Shown here in pieces: positions 1-8,115 of a stretch of DNA of 21,666 nt. How positions within the stretch are numbered: the stretch's first letter is position 1; each line of letters opens with the position of its first letter. This stretch comes from a candidate division FCPU426 bacterium (GTDB taxonomy: Bacteria > Oederibacteriota > PGYV01 > Palsa-1178): the NCBI GenBank assembly GCA_003167475.1, contig PMTB01000255.1, positions 1-21,666 of the forward strand. The letters are read 5' to 3'. The translations under genes were made by a program, and so were the position numbers. Under the pieces are notes generated by a model. That model saw only the letters and a list, made by a program, of their open reading frames with translations. It did no database searches and had not been told where the DNA came from.

Positions 1-2
1 CG

Positions 3-1082
3 GTCGTTACGGGTTTTAACGCGCATGATTGTATTGATTCGGCGCACCGGCTTTTTATAGGAAAGCAGGGTTCCATAGGGGACAGGGCGGGAAACTTGGC
101 GGTTCAGAATTCCGACCTTTTGCTTGTCATAGGCAGCAGGTTAAATATCAGGCAGACCGGTTATGCCTGGAATACGTTCGCGCGGGAAGCTTATAAAATA
201 ATGGTTGATATAGACCCGCTTGAATTTGAGAAAATAAATACGAAACCTGATATGGGAGTGCATGCCGACGCCGGGGATTTTATCGATTCCGTGATAAAGT
301 CGGTTGACCGCGTCAAAATAAGAAAAAATACGGATTGGTTAGCATGGTGTATCGCCCGCCGTGAAAAGTACCCCGTGGTGCTGCTTGAATACTGGAAAAA
401 AGACGTTCCCGCGAATCCGTACTGTTTTATGAGCGTACTCGGGGATAACCTTGATAAAAACACGGTCGTGGTGGCAGCAAACGCGACAGCCACGATATGT
501 TCGTTCCAGGCTTTAAAGATAAAAAAAGGGCAAAGGCTTTACAGCAATTCGGGGGCGGCGTCCATGGGTTATGACCTGCCGGCGGCCATAGGCGCGTATT
601 ACGCGGCGCCTGAAAGGCGGATAATATGCCTGGCCGGGGACGGCAGTATACAAATGAACATTCAGGAATTGCAGACCATAGTACACAATAAAATACCCCT
701 GAAAATTTTTCTTTTAAACAACGGGGGTTACCATTCGATAAGGCAGACCCAGACAAATTTTTTCGGGAAACCGCTTGTGGGATGCGAACCCGAAAACGGC
801 GTCAGTTTTCCGGCTATGGAAAAGATAGCGGCGGCGTACGGTATCAAATATTTCAAATGCGGCAGGAACAGCCTGCTTTCAAAAACAGTGAAAAAATCCC
901 TGAAAAGCCCGGGCACGGTGATTTGCGAAATAGTGCTGGATCCAAAACAGCCTTTCGCGCCAAGGTCATCGTCCAAAAAACTGCCTGACGGCCGGATAGT
1001 ATCAAGGCCGCTCGAAGATATGGCGCCATTCTTAAGCGGGGAAGAACTGCAAAGCAATATGATAATCGGGCAAATAAAATAA
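3..1082 (+). CDS. ThDP-dependent enzyme, acetolactate synthase-like (5' partial)
   Basis: The reading frame is open to the left edge, so the N-terminal pyrimidine-binding domain and its catalytic Glu lie outside the window; 359 residues are visible of a family usually about 550-590 long. The visible part covers the central domain (GKQGSIGDRAGN, then NSDLLLVIGSRL) and the C-terminal pyrophosphate-binding domain. The ThDP/Mg motif GDGS begins at visible residue 212 and is followed after 24 residues by Asn-Asn (239-240), the classical GDG-X24-NN pattern. Enzymes of this family decarboxylate 2-keto acids and transfer the two-carbon unit to an acceptor. In sugar clusters a known example is YerE, which adds a two-carbon branch to a CDP-linked keto-deoxysugar. 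The downstream sugar methyltransferase and epimerase genes favour a sugar-modifying role over amino-acid synthesis, but this is inference. A TTG at 96 could be mistaken for the start; conserved sequence continues upstream of it. Confidence 0.88.
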   Translation, partial: VVTGFNAHDCIDSAHRLFIGKQGSIGDRAGNLAVQNSDLLLVIGSRLNIRQTGYAWNTFAREAYKIMVDIDPLEFEKINTKPDMGVHADAGDFIDSVIKSVDRVKIRKNTDWLAWCIARREKYPVVLLEYWKKDVPANPYCFMSVLGDNLDKNTVVVAANATATICSFQALKIKKGQRLYSNSGAASMGYDLPAAIGAYYAAPERRIICLAGDGSIQMNIQELQTIVHNKIPLKIFLLNNGGYHSIRQTQTNFFGKPLVGCEPENGVSFPAMEKIAAAYGIKYFKCGRNSLLSKTVKKSLKSPGTVICEIVLDPKQPFAPRSSSKKLPDGRIVSRPLEDMAPFLSGEELQSNMIIGQIK

Positions 1083-1122
1083 AAAACGGGAAGAATTAAA
1101 ACAGGGAATATTGGAGAAAAAA

Positions 1123-2229
1123 ATGACTTTTGAGGAATTGTTTGCCGTAAAACAGGATTTAAAAGTATTGCCTGACGCTCCAGGGGGATTTGTTATATAC
1201 GGCGCAGGCAGCGCCGGACAGGACATATGTAAAATACTGGAAAACAGGAAATTAAACGTAAAATATTTTATTGATAAGGACGCGCAGCGTATAAATACAA
1301 TAAGCGGCAGGAAAGTTATTACGCCTGAAGCCGCCGTTGGCATGGATAAAAACGGCATGTGCGCCATAGTGGGGATGTTTAACGGGTTTATAAACAGCGC
1401 GGAATTTATTGAAAAACTTAACGCAATGGGATTCAAAAACATACTCAGCTTTTATGAGCTTTACCGTATAATGCCTGAAGAATTCGGTGACAGGTATTTT
1501 ATGGCGCCGGATGAATTTTTCATTAAAAACAGCGGAGTAATAATTGAAACTGAGAAAATGTGGGGTGACAGAAAAAGCAGGGAACTTTACTTTCAGGTCA
1601 TAGCTTTCAGGTATACCAAGGAAATGAAATATTCCCCGGAGCCGGCCAAAAAAGGTTTTAACTATTTTCCGGAAGATATCCCGGGCTGGTCGTTTCCGAG
1701 GACTTTTATTGACTGCGGCGCCTTTACCGGAGACACCCTGCTTGATATAAAAAAATACAGCGGCGGCGTAAAAAGCGCAATGGCTTTTGAGCCGGACGAG
1801 GATAACTTCAGGAAAATGTCGGAAAATGTGGCGGCCGCCGATATAGCGCCTTTAGTCGTTTTGTTTCCATGCGGGGTTTTTTCATCAACCCGGCAGTTGC
1901 GTTTTTCCGCGAATTTAGGCGGCGGCAGTTTTATAAACAACACAGGGGAAAAATTCATACAGACAGTATCCCTGGACGAAGCCCTTCCGGCGTATAAACC
2001 TGAAATGATAAAAATGGATATAGAAGGCGCCGAGCCTGAGGCTTTAAAAGGCGCTGAAAAAATGATAAAAAAACATAAACCAGCCCTGGCCATAAGCGTT
2101 TATCACGCGCCCGGTCATATGTGGGAGATAGCAAAAATCATATCCGGCTGGGATTTGGGATACAAGTTTTATTTAAGGGCCTATGGTTACCATTCATTTG
2201 ATGTAGTATTGCACGCTGTCAGAATATGA
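1123..2229 (+). CDS. FkbM-family methyltransferase with N-terminal Rossmann-like domain
   Basis: The protein has 368 residues. I chose ATG 1123 because GGAG lies six bases upstream; an in-frame TTG at 1111 would put the start over that ribosome site. Residues about 20-115 form a nucleotide-binding-like module: GAGSAG at 27-32, then YFIDKD and a Gly-rich turn, resembling PglD-type N-domains and the C-terminal domain of sugar C-methyltransferases. The C-terminal half is FkbM-type: SAM loop DCGAFTGDT at 197-205, VSLDEAL at 282, and the family signature KMDIEGAE at 297-304. FkbM enzymes O-methylate sugars and related hydroxyls using SAM. It sits 40 bp after the ThDP gene and before the NeuB-like gene, so it probably decorates a surface sugar. 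The acceptor cannot be told from sequence. Confidence 0.85.
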   Translation: MTFEELFAVKQDLKVLPDAPGGFVIYGAGSAGQDICKILENRKLNVKYFIDKDAQRINTISGRKVITPEAAVGMDKNGMCAIVGMFNGFINSAEFIEKLNAMGFKNILSFYELYRIMPEEFGDRYFMAPDEFFIKNSGVIIETEKMWGDRKSRELYFQVIAFRYTKEMKYSPEPAKKGFNYFPEDIPGWSFPRTFIDCGAFTGDTLLDIKKYSGGVKSAMAFEPDEDNFRKMSENVAAADIAPLVVLFPCGVFSSTRQLRFSANLGGGSFINNTGEKFIQTVSLDEALPAYKPEMIKMDIEGAEPEALKGAEKMIKKHKPALAISVYHAPGHMWEIAKIISGWDLGYKFYLRAYGYHSFDVVLHAVRI

Positions 2230-2268
2230 ATTGATTAAAATACTCTTATAAAAGGAGAGCAAAAAAAC

Positions 2269-3360
2269 ATGGACAACAAAATTTTTGAAGATTTATTCAT
2301 CCTCGAGATGGCCAATAACCACTGGGGAAGCCTGGACAGGGGCCTGAAAATCATAAAGGAATTTTCCACCATCGTAAGATTTAACAATACAAGGGCCGCC
2401 ATAAAGATGCAGTTCAGGGATGTGGATACTTTTATACATAAGGACTTCGCAAATAGCGGGGACATCAGGTATATAAAAAAGACCATGGACACCAGGATGG
2501 ACGCGGGGCATTACGCGGCCATGGTGGACGCTATAAAAAAGTCCGGATGTATCGCCATGTCCACCCCTTTTGATGAAGCCTCTGTCGACCTTTGCGTCAA
2601 TGTGGGTATAGAATTGATCAAAATAGCAAGCTCGGATATAAACGACTGGTTTTTGATCGAAAAAATCGGCAAGACAAAAAAGCCGGTTGTTATTTCGACA
2701 GGCGGTTCATCTGTCAAGGACATAGACGATGTGGTGAAATTTTTTAACAGCAGGAATATACCGCTTGCGGTGCTTCACTGCGTTTCTCTTTACCCCAGCG
2801 AGGACCGGGACCTGGAGCTGAACCAGATCGATTTCCTGAAAAACAGATATCCCGATAATGTCATAGGATTATCATCGCATGAATATACGGACTGGTCGTC
2901 TTCAACAATGATAGCGTACGCTAAAGGCGCAAGCGTATTTGAAAGGCATGTGGATATAGATGACGGAGTGTACAAAGTATCACCATACTGTTCAAAACCG
3001 GAACAGGTGGATGTGTGGTTTAAATCTCACGCAAAAGCGGTTGAAATGTGCGGAGCTTCGGGAAATCATAAACGCATGCCGCCGGAAGCCGAGATAAAAT
3101 ACCTTGACGCTCTGGTACGCGGCGTTTACGCCAAAAGGGACCTGTTAAAAGGCGAAGTATTAAACCATGATACCATAGAACAGGATGTTTACCTGGCCAT
3201 ACCGCTTCAAAAAGGGCAATTGTCATGCAGGGAGCTTATCTCAGGAGAGGTCCTTTTGAAGGATTGTAAAAAGGACTCGCCGCTTACGATAGAGATGATC
3301 GACAGCCCGTACGCTAAAAATGAAAATCTTAAGAAAAGAATTTATGAGAGGGGCCTGTAA
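2269..3360 (+). CDS. NeuB/SpsE-type sialic acid (nonulosonate) synthase family protein
   Basis: The protein has 363 residues, with AGGAG upstream of ATG 2269. Family members condense phosphoenolpyruvate with an aldose to give a nonulosonic acid such as Neu5Ac, legionaminic or pseudaminic acid. The TIM barrel spans about residues 8-260: EMANNHWGS at 13-21, IKMQFRD at 45-51, KIASSD at 118-123 and ISTGGSS at 142-148. The two histidines that bind the catalytic metal in NeuB are present, in LSSHEY (H204) and FERHVDID (H227). A SAF/antifreeze-like domain follows at about 283-345, retaining an Arg (R284) at its start. The segment after H227, normally containing GxDHxxS, reads DDGVYKVSPYCSKPEQV here, so substrate handling may differ. 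No NeuA- or NeuC-like partner is inside the window. The family is clear; the sugar made is unknown. Confidence 0.87.
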   Translation: MDNKIFEDLFILEMANNHWGSLDRGLKIIKEFSTIVRFNNTRAAIKMQFRDVDTFIHKDFANSGDIRYIKKTMDTRMDAGHYAAMVDAIKKSGCIAMSTPFDEASVDLCVNVGIELIKIASSDINDWFLIEKIGKTKKPVVISTGGSSVKDIDDVVKFFNSRNIPLAVLHCVSLYPSEDRDLELNQIDFLKNRYPDNVIGLSSHEYTDWSSSTMIAYAKGASVFERHVDIDDGVYKVSPYCSKPEQVDVWFKSHAKAVEMCGASGNHKRMPPEAEIKYLDALVRGVYAKRDLLKGEVLNHDTIEQDVYLAIPLQKGQLSCRELISGEVLLKDCKKDSPLTIEMIDSPYAKNENLKKRIYERGL

Positions 3361-3363
3361 TAA

Positions 3364-4527
3364 ATGAATAAAAAACCCGCCCGCCCATGCGAGGTATGCT
3401 TAAACTCCAAAAGCGCGGAAATACTTCACAGGCAGAGTTTTATACTTCCGCAGGGGCATATACTGGAAAAAGCGCGGGAATATGACATAGTCTCCTGTAA
3501 TGAATGCGGGTTTGTCTACGCGGATACGCCTTTGAAACAAAAAACATACGACAGTTATTACGAAAAAATGTCAAAGTATGAGCTTGATTACAGTAAGGCC
3601 GACATAAGCAGGTATATGTCGCAGGCAAAACTGATAAAGTCATTTCTGCCACACGAAAATCTGAAAGTCATCGATGTCGGCTGCGGCAACGGCGGGCTGC
3701 TTATGGCCCTAAAACAGCTGGGGCAAAAAAATATAACGGCGCTGGACCCTTCGGTAAAGTGCATAAGCAATATAAAAAAAGCGGGCATAAAGGGCTTCAC
3801 CGGCAACTTATTCGGGAACACAGGTGCGGAAAAATATGACATGGTTATTTTAAGCCACGTTATGGAACACGTCAAAGACGTAAGCCGCGCCTTGGACAAG
3901 GTGTTGAATATGCTCAATGAAAACGGGATGCTCTATATAGAGGTTCCCGACGCTTCGTCATATGCGGACAACCATGTGGTGCCGTATTATTATTTTGATA
4001 CGGAACATATAAATCATTTTGAAGAAACCTCCCTGATAAACCTTGGGATGCACAAAGGTTTAAGGGTCATAAACCTTGGAAAAAAACTGATAGACGCAAG
4101 CGCCCGGGTCAAATATCCAGCGATATATGTCCTGTATAAAAGGACAGCGGAGACGGCTTCCTGGAACAGCTACGCAAAAGCCAGGGTAAAGGCATATATA
4201 AAACTTTCAGCCGCTGACAAAAAAGTATTGGGCACGATAGATGAACTGTTGAAAATAAAAAAGAAAATAGTGATATGGGGAGCCGGTAATTATACAATGA
4301 GGCTTCTTGATAACAGCCCCCTTGCAAACTGCGACATAGAGGCTTTTATAGATAAAGACCCGAAAAAACAGGGCTTAAAAATAAATGGCAAACCGGTTTT
4401 AAGTACGGATATTATCGGCAAATTGAGCCCTGATACGGTTATAGTCATTTGTTCGGCTGTTTACGCGGATGAAATAACAGCGGAATTGAAAGGCATGAAA
4501 GTCAAGAACAGGATAGTAACGCTTTAA
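3364..4527 (+). CDS. Sugar C-methyltransferase-like protein (zinc-binding, SAM and C-terminal domains)
   Basis: The protein has 387 residues, and its ATG lies 3 bp after the preceding stop behind a GAGAGGGG purine run. Domain order is that of NDP-hexose C-methyltransferases such as TylCIII and TcaB9. An N-terminal zinc site uses C9, C12, C45 and C48. A class I SAM fold has DVGCGNG at 104-110 and HVMEHV followed by YIEVPDA. The EHINHFEETSL stretch resembles the conserved EH(L)SYF region of the family. The C-terminal domain contains IWGAGN at about 303-308, then FIDKDPKKQG, the lysine-glutamine-glycine turn of that domain. Such enzymes add a methyl group to a ring carbon of a keto-sugar nucleotide. 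The neighbouring epimerase and ThDP genes suggest a deoxysugar route. Some relatives have no assigned substrate, so the exact reaction is inferred. Confidence 0.82.
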   Translation: MNKKPARPCEVCLNSKSAEILHRQSFILPQGHILEKAREYDIVSCNECGFVYADTPLKQKTYDSYYEKMSKYELDYSKADISRYMSQAKLIKSFLPHENLKVIDVGCGNGGLLMALKQLGQKNITALDPSVKCISNIKKAGIKGFTGNLFGNTGAEKYDMVILSHVMEHVKDVSRALDKVLNMLNENGMLYIEVPDASSYADNHVVPYYYFDTEHINHFEETSLINLGMHKGLRVINLGKKLIDASARVKYPAIYVLYKRTAETASWNSYAKARVKAYIKLSAADKKVLGTIDELLKIKKKIVIWGAGNYTMRLLDNSPLANCDIEAFIDKDPKKQGLKINGKPVLSTDIIGKLSPDTVIVICSAVYADEITAELKGMKVKNRIVTL

Positions 4528-4546
4528 AGGATAAAAAGAGAGAAGG

Positions 4547-5473
4547 ATGAATTTGAAAAAAGTAATTATAACAGGCTCAACAGGTATGATAGGGACGGCG
4601 CTTATAAAGGAATGCCTGTTAAAAGGCATAGGCGTCACAGCCGTATTAAGGCCCGGTTCCATAAATAAGGCAAGGCTGCCAAAATCAGACGGCGTGGAAG
4701 CCATAGAATGCGGCCTTAATGAAATAAACAAGCTTGAAAAGATATTAAAGCCGGAACATGACGCGTTTTTCCACCTTGGATGGGCAAACACAAACAGGGA
4801 AGGCAGGGTCAGCCCTGAAAAGCAAAATGAAAATATTGCCTTCACGCTTGAAGCTGTGCGGGCCGCAAAAAATACCGGCTGTAAGGTATTTGTAGGCGCG
4901 GGCTCACAGGCTGAATATGGCAGGGTCAGCGGATCCATACCGTCCAACCTGCCCGTGCATCCCGAAACAGCGTACGGCGTCGCAAAATATGCCGCAGGGC
5001 GGCTTTCGGCCATGTTATGCGATGAACTTGGCATAAAAAATATATGGACAAGGGTTTTCAGCGTTTACGGGCCCAATGACGGGCCTGATACAATGATCTC
5101 TTACTGTATAAAGGCCCTGCTGAACGGGGAAAAACCGGCGCTTACAAAATGCGGGCAACTGTGGGATTATCTCTACTGTTCTGACGCGGCAAAGGCGCTT
5201 TTACTTGCCTGTGAAAAAGGCCTTGATAAGGCAGTATATAATATAGGAAGCGGAACGGCAAAACCGCTGTCTGAGTATGTGGAGGCTATACGCGCCGCAA
5301 TAGATCCAAAGCTTGCGGTCGGCATAGGGGAAAAGAAATATGCCGCGGATCAGGTTATGCAGCTTTGCGCGGATATATCCGGATTGAAAAAAGATACGGG
5401 TTTTATGCCGGCAGTTCCGTTTGAAAACGGAATAAGGGAAACAATAAAATGGCACAGGGAGAATCAACTATGA
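4547..5473 (+). CDS. NAD(P)-dependent epimerase/dehydratase (extended SDR)
   Basis: The protein has 308 residues. The Rossmann loop GSTGMIG is at residues 10-16. The catalytic set is intact: Ser120 in VGAGSQAEYG, Tyr143 and Lys147 in YGVAK. Later sections DYLYCSDAAKALLLA and VYNIGSG are standard for nucleotide-sugar epimerases, dehydratases and 4-ketoreductases. The overall pattern, including FFHLGW and the GSQAEYG loop, resembles CDP-abequose synthase-like reductases more than GalE, though I cannot fix the substrate. A purine-rich GAGAGAAGG precedes the ATG. The stop codon overlaps the start of the next gene by four bases (ATGA), so the two are probably translationally coupled. It likely makes or reduces a keto-sugar nucleotide for the same polysaccharide. 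Confidence 0.86.
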   Translation: MNLKKVIITGSTGMIGTALIKECLLKGIGVTAVLRPGSINKARLPKSDGVEAIECGLNEINKLEKILKPEHDAFFHLGWANTNREGRVSPEKQNENIAFTLEAVRAAKNTGCKVFVGAGSQAEYGRVSGSIPSNLPVHPETAYGVAKYAAGRLSAMLCDELGIKNIWTRVFSVYGPNDGPDTMISYCIKALLNGEKPALTKCGQLWDYLYCSDAAKALLLACEKGLDKAVYNIGSGTAKPLSEYVEAIRAAIDPKLAVGIGEKKYAADQVMQLCADISGLKKDTGFMPAVPFENGIRETIKWHRENQL

Positions 5474-6417
5474 AGAAAATATCGGTTTTAATCCCGACGT
5501 ATAATGAACAGGAAAATGTAAAGCCGTTGTGCCTGGAAATAGTAAAAATATTCGCTGAAAAACTCCAGAACTATGATTATGAAATTTTGTTCATAGATAA
5601 TTATTCCCAGGATAAGACACGTGAAATCATAGAACAACTCTGCGCGGACAATAAAAAAATAAAAGCTGTCTTTAACGCCAAAAATTTCGGCGCCATAAGG
5701 TCGTCTTTTTACGGCATGCTGCAGACCACCGGGGATTGTACCATAGGCATGTGCGCGGACTTTCAGGACCCGCCTGAAATGATAACGGAATTTGTGAAGG
5801 CGTGGGAGGGAGGGCATAAGATAGTCACCGGAAAAAAACATAAAAGCCATGAAAACCCGGCCGTGTATTTTTTAAGGGGCCTGTATTACAGATTCTTAAA
5901 GAAAATTGCGGAAACAAAGCAGCTTGAGCAATTCACCGGCTTCGGCCTGTATGACAGGTCTTTTATTGACGTATTACGGACCCTTGAAGACCCAATGCCC
6001 TATATGCGGGGCATGGTGGCTGAACTGGGTTTTGCCCACGCCGAGATAGAGTATGTGCAGCCAAAAAGGCGCGCCGGCAAAACAAGCAACAACTGGTATT
6101 CGCTTTACGACATGGCAATGCTCGGAATAACATCTTACACAAAGATAGTCATGAGATTTGCCACAATATCGGGATTTTTAATATCCGGTATATCGTTTCT
6201 GGTTGCCATGTATTATCTTATCATGAAGCTTATATTCTGGAATAAGTTCCCGCTGGGGACCGCCCCCATAATTATCTCCATTTTTTTCCTGGGCTCCATC
6301 CAGCTTTTTTTTATCGGATTTCTCGGGGAATACATACTCAATATAAATACCCGGGTAATGAAGAGGCCCCTCGTAATAGAGGAAAAAAGGATAAATATGA
6401 CCCGGGAACGCATCTAA
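5470..6417 (+). CDS. Polyprenyl-phosphate glycosyltransferase, GtrB/ArnC-like (GT2)
   Basis: The protein has 315 residues from ATG 5470, which overlaps the upstream stop and has GGGAG at a proper distance; an ATG at 5449 lies inside the previous gene. The GT-A fold begins with PTYNE at 9-13 and FIDNYSQDKT at 41-50. The family motif before the acceptor loop reads CADFQDPPE at 95-103; relatives usually have DADLQDPPE, so the first Asp is replaced by Cys95. Two transmembrane helices lie at about 230-255 and 262-292, followed by the usual RPLVIEEKR tail. These enzymes transfer a sugar from a nucleotide donor to undecaprenyl phosphate on the cytoplasmic face. The product could serve the GT-C transferase encoded at 11181-13148. 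It is the last clear gene of the left operon. Confidence 0.87.
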   Translation: MKKISVLIPTYNEQENVKPLCLEIVKIFAEKLQNYDYEILFIDNYSQDKTREIIEQLCADNKKIKAVFNAKNFGAIRSSFYGMLQTTGDCTIGMCADFQDPPEMITEFVKAWEGGHKIVTGKKHKSHENPAVYFLRGLYYRFLKKIAETKQLEQFTGFGLYDRSFIDVLRTLEDPMPYMRGMVAELGFAHAEIEYVQPKRRAGKTSNNWYSLYDMAMLGITSYTKIVMRFATISGFLISGISFLVAMYYLIMKLIFWNKFPLGTAPIIISIFFLGSIQLFFIGFLGEYILNINTRVMKRPLVIEEKRINMTRERI

Positions 6418-6581
6418 ATACAACCACTTTTGAAGACGAAAATGCTGTGTTTGAGGCGCGCAAAACCGGGTATATTTTCAGCGGCGACATGGTCACGAAG
6501 CCGGCTGTTTTGAACAAATTGAATAAATCAAAGAAAAACGTAAAAAATCCAGAAAGTAATTGTTATTCATTCATTGAATAA
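6414..6581 (+). other. Short open frame, possible remnant of a broken gene
   Basis: Between the glycosyltransferase stop and the convergent wzy-like gene there is a frame with no stop for over 55 codons, ending at TAA 6579-6581. Its composition looks coding (for example FEDENAVFEARKTGYIFSG), but it has no ATG at its head. A plausible ribosome site and ATG lie at about 6387-6399, in another frame, and run into a stop after six codons; a one-base shift near 6410 would join them. It may be a decayed gene, a GTG-started 44-residue peptide from 6450 or so, or chance. I recognise no family. Confidence 0.25.
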
Positions 6582-6587
6582 TTTTTT
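6563..6587 (+). terminator. AT-rich rho-independent terminator
   Basis: A 7-bp stem, TTATTCA (6563-6569) with TGAATAA (6575-6581), has a 5-nt loop and is followed by six T on the + strand. It would end the left sugar operon. It overlaps the 3' end of the convergent gene; on the - strand there is no U-run after it. Confidence 0.55.
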
Positions 6588-8115
6588 CTTCATCCGTTTC
6601 TGTCCGTTTGCCCGCGGCAAACAACGCCGGTATAAAAACCGCGAAGATGCCGCGGGAATACACAAGGGGCATGTCAAAAAGGCCGCTAAAGAAAAGAGCC
6701 AGGATGGAAGCCGCCCCGGCAACGGCCATTATCTTTTCATGTAATGTCCCGTTTTTAAAACTTTCGGAGCACGAAAGAAGTATGTAAATAAAAAGCATTA
6801 TCATGGACAACAGACCGAAAACCCCGGACTCAACTGCCGTCTGCAGAGGCAGGTTGTGAAGGTGGTGCATGTATGCCGGGTCAAGGTTCTTGTCGTCGAT
6901 AAACTTCCAGCCTATATACTTATAGCTTCCCGGGCCTATCCCCATAGGATAGGCCTTAAGTATCTTTGTCCCTGTTTTAAAATATATTATCCTGTTTATA
7001 GCCGATAAGTAAGACGATTCATTCTTATCCATGGAAGAAGATGCCCTGTAGAGCATGTTATCAAAAGCGTATTTTCCGTGGACGGCGAAAAGCAGGAATA
7101 TGGAAATAATAATTCCCGATAATACCGCTATAACCGCTGTTTTTCCGGTTTTAAGCCTGTTTAGGTAAAAAAGTATGAATCCCACTGTAATGATAAGCAC
7201 TATCCAGCCGGCCCTGGAAAGAGGAAAAGCGATTACCGAGGCTATTGCCAGCGCGCATGCGAGCAGCAGCGCGTACCTAATAAAAGTATTTTTTCCGTAC
7301 ATCAAAATTGCCGCAAACGAGGCTGGCAGTATAATATTCAAGTATGCCGGAAACGCCGTAAGTCCCATGCCGGCGTCAATGCGGTATATGGGCCGGGACC
7401 CCGGGCCGATTAAAAAATTCAGGGAAGCCCTGTCAAAATAGAAACTGTAAAGGGCGGATACGAACAATAAAAAGACGCTTGCCGAAATAAAAATTAAACC
7501 GGTCCGGGTTTCGGAAGACGACCTGAAAAATACGATAATACTAAAGTATATGAATATGATCTCAAAATTTTTAGTCAGGCCCTTTAAAATAACAATTTTT
7601 TCCGGCATATACAGCAGCGGAAGCGCATAGAACAGGAAACACAGGAATATTAGAAAAACACCCGGATAGGATTGCCTCGTCCTTATCCCGAAAATAGACG
7701 CGTGTATGAATGCACCGGATGCGAACACTAAGAGCGCGGCTTCGTTTGAATAAATGACGGTTGACGCGCCGAAAAGCGAAGGCGTGTCCATGGCGACGAA
7801 AAGAAAAATAAGGCATAAGGCGGTGTATGGCCTTATCACAGAAAACGCAAATACCGAAAAAAGCAGGAGCGGCAGTGCGTACAGCGGTGAAAAAAGACGG
7901 ACAATAAGGACGATGCAAGCTGTCAAAGACAGCAGAATCACCGGATATTTGTCAAAAAATCCGGCGGGTCCGGCCGCTGAAGAAGGGTTTGGCCCGTTAA
8001 CATGACTGTTGAAAATAAAAAGAAGGGCACGGTTAATAGGCGTGGAAAAAAATGCGTCCAGGCTCTGTATCAGCGTCAAAAAATATTTTGAAACCGGGCC
8101 GGAAGGTTTATTCAT
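6571..8115 (-). CDS. O-antigen polymerase/ligase family membrane protein (Wzy/WaaL-like)
   Basis: The protein has 514 residues with about ten or more hydrophobic helices from residue 55 to 495. Hallmarks of the Wzy_C/O-antigen ligase family are present: FPLSRAGW near residue 300 at the start of the large periplasmic loop; YPMGIGPGSY; then HHLHNLPLQTAVESG near 415-430, the conserved HN-x-L-x5-E-x-G element. Such proteins polymerise undecaprenyl-linked repeat units or ligate the finished glycan to an acceptor on the periplasmic side. Sequence alone does not separate the two roles; a flippase in the same operon favours a Wzx/Wzy pathway. The ATG overlaps the preceding stop by 8 bp (ATGAATAA), with no strong ribosome site, implying coupled translation. 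It is the last gene of its operon. Confidence 0.87.
   Translation of the reverse strand: MNKPSGPVSKYFLTLIQSLDAFFSTPINRALLFIFNSHVNGPNPSSAAGPAGFFDKYPVILLSLTACIVLIVRLFSPLYALPLLLFSVFAFSVIRPYTALCLIFLFVAMDTPSLFGASTVIYSNEAALLVFASGAFIHASIFGIRTRQSYPGVFLIFLCFLFYALPLLYMPEKIVILKGLTKNFEIIFIYFSIIVFFRSSSETRTGLIFISASVFLLFVSALYSFYFDRASLNFLIGPGSRPIYRIDAGMGLTAFPAYLNIILPASFAAILMYGKNTFIRYALLLACALAIASVIAFPLSRAGWIVLIITVGFILFYLNRLKTGKTAVIAVLSGIIISIFLLFAVHGKYAFDNMLYRASSSMDKNESSYLSAINRIIYFKTGTKILKAYPMGIGPGSYKYIGWKFIDDKNLDPAYMHHLHNLPLQTAVESGVFGLLSMIMLFIYILLSCSESFKNGTLHEKIMAVAGAASILALFFSGLFDMPLVYSRGIFAVFIPALFAAGKRTETDEEKIIQ

Noticed and set aside
4399..5034. 211-codon open frame on the - strand
   Set aside because: It lies opposite the C-methyltransferase and epimerase genes, whose motifs are intact, and has no ribosome site or recognisable domain.
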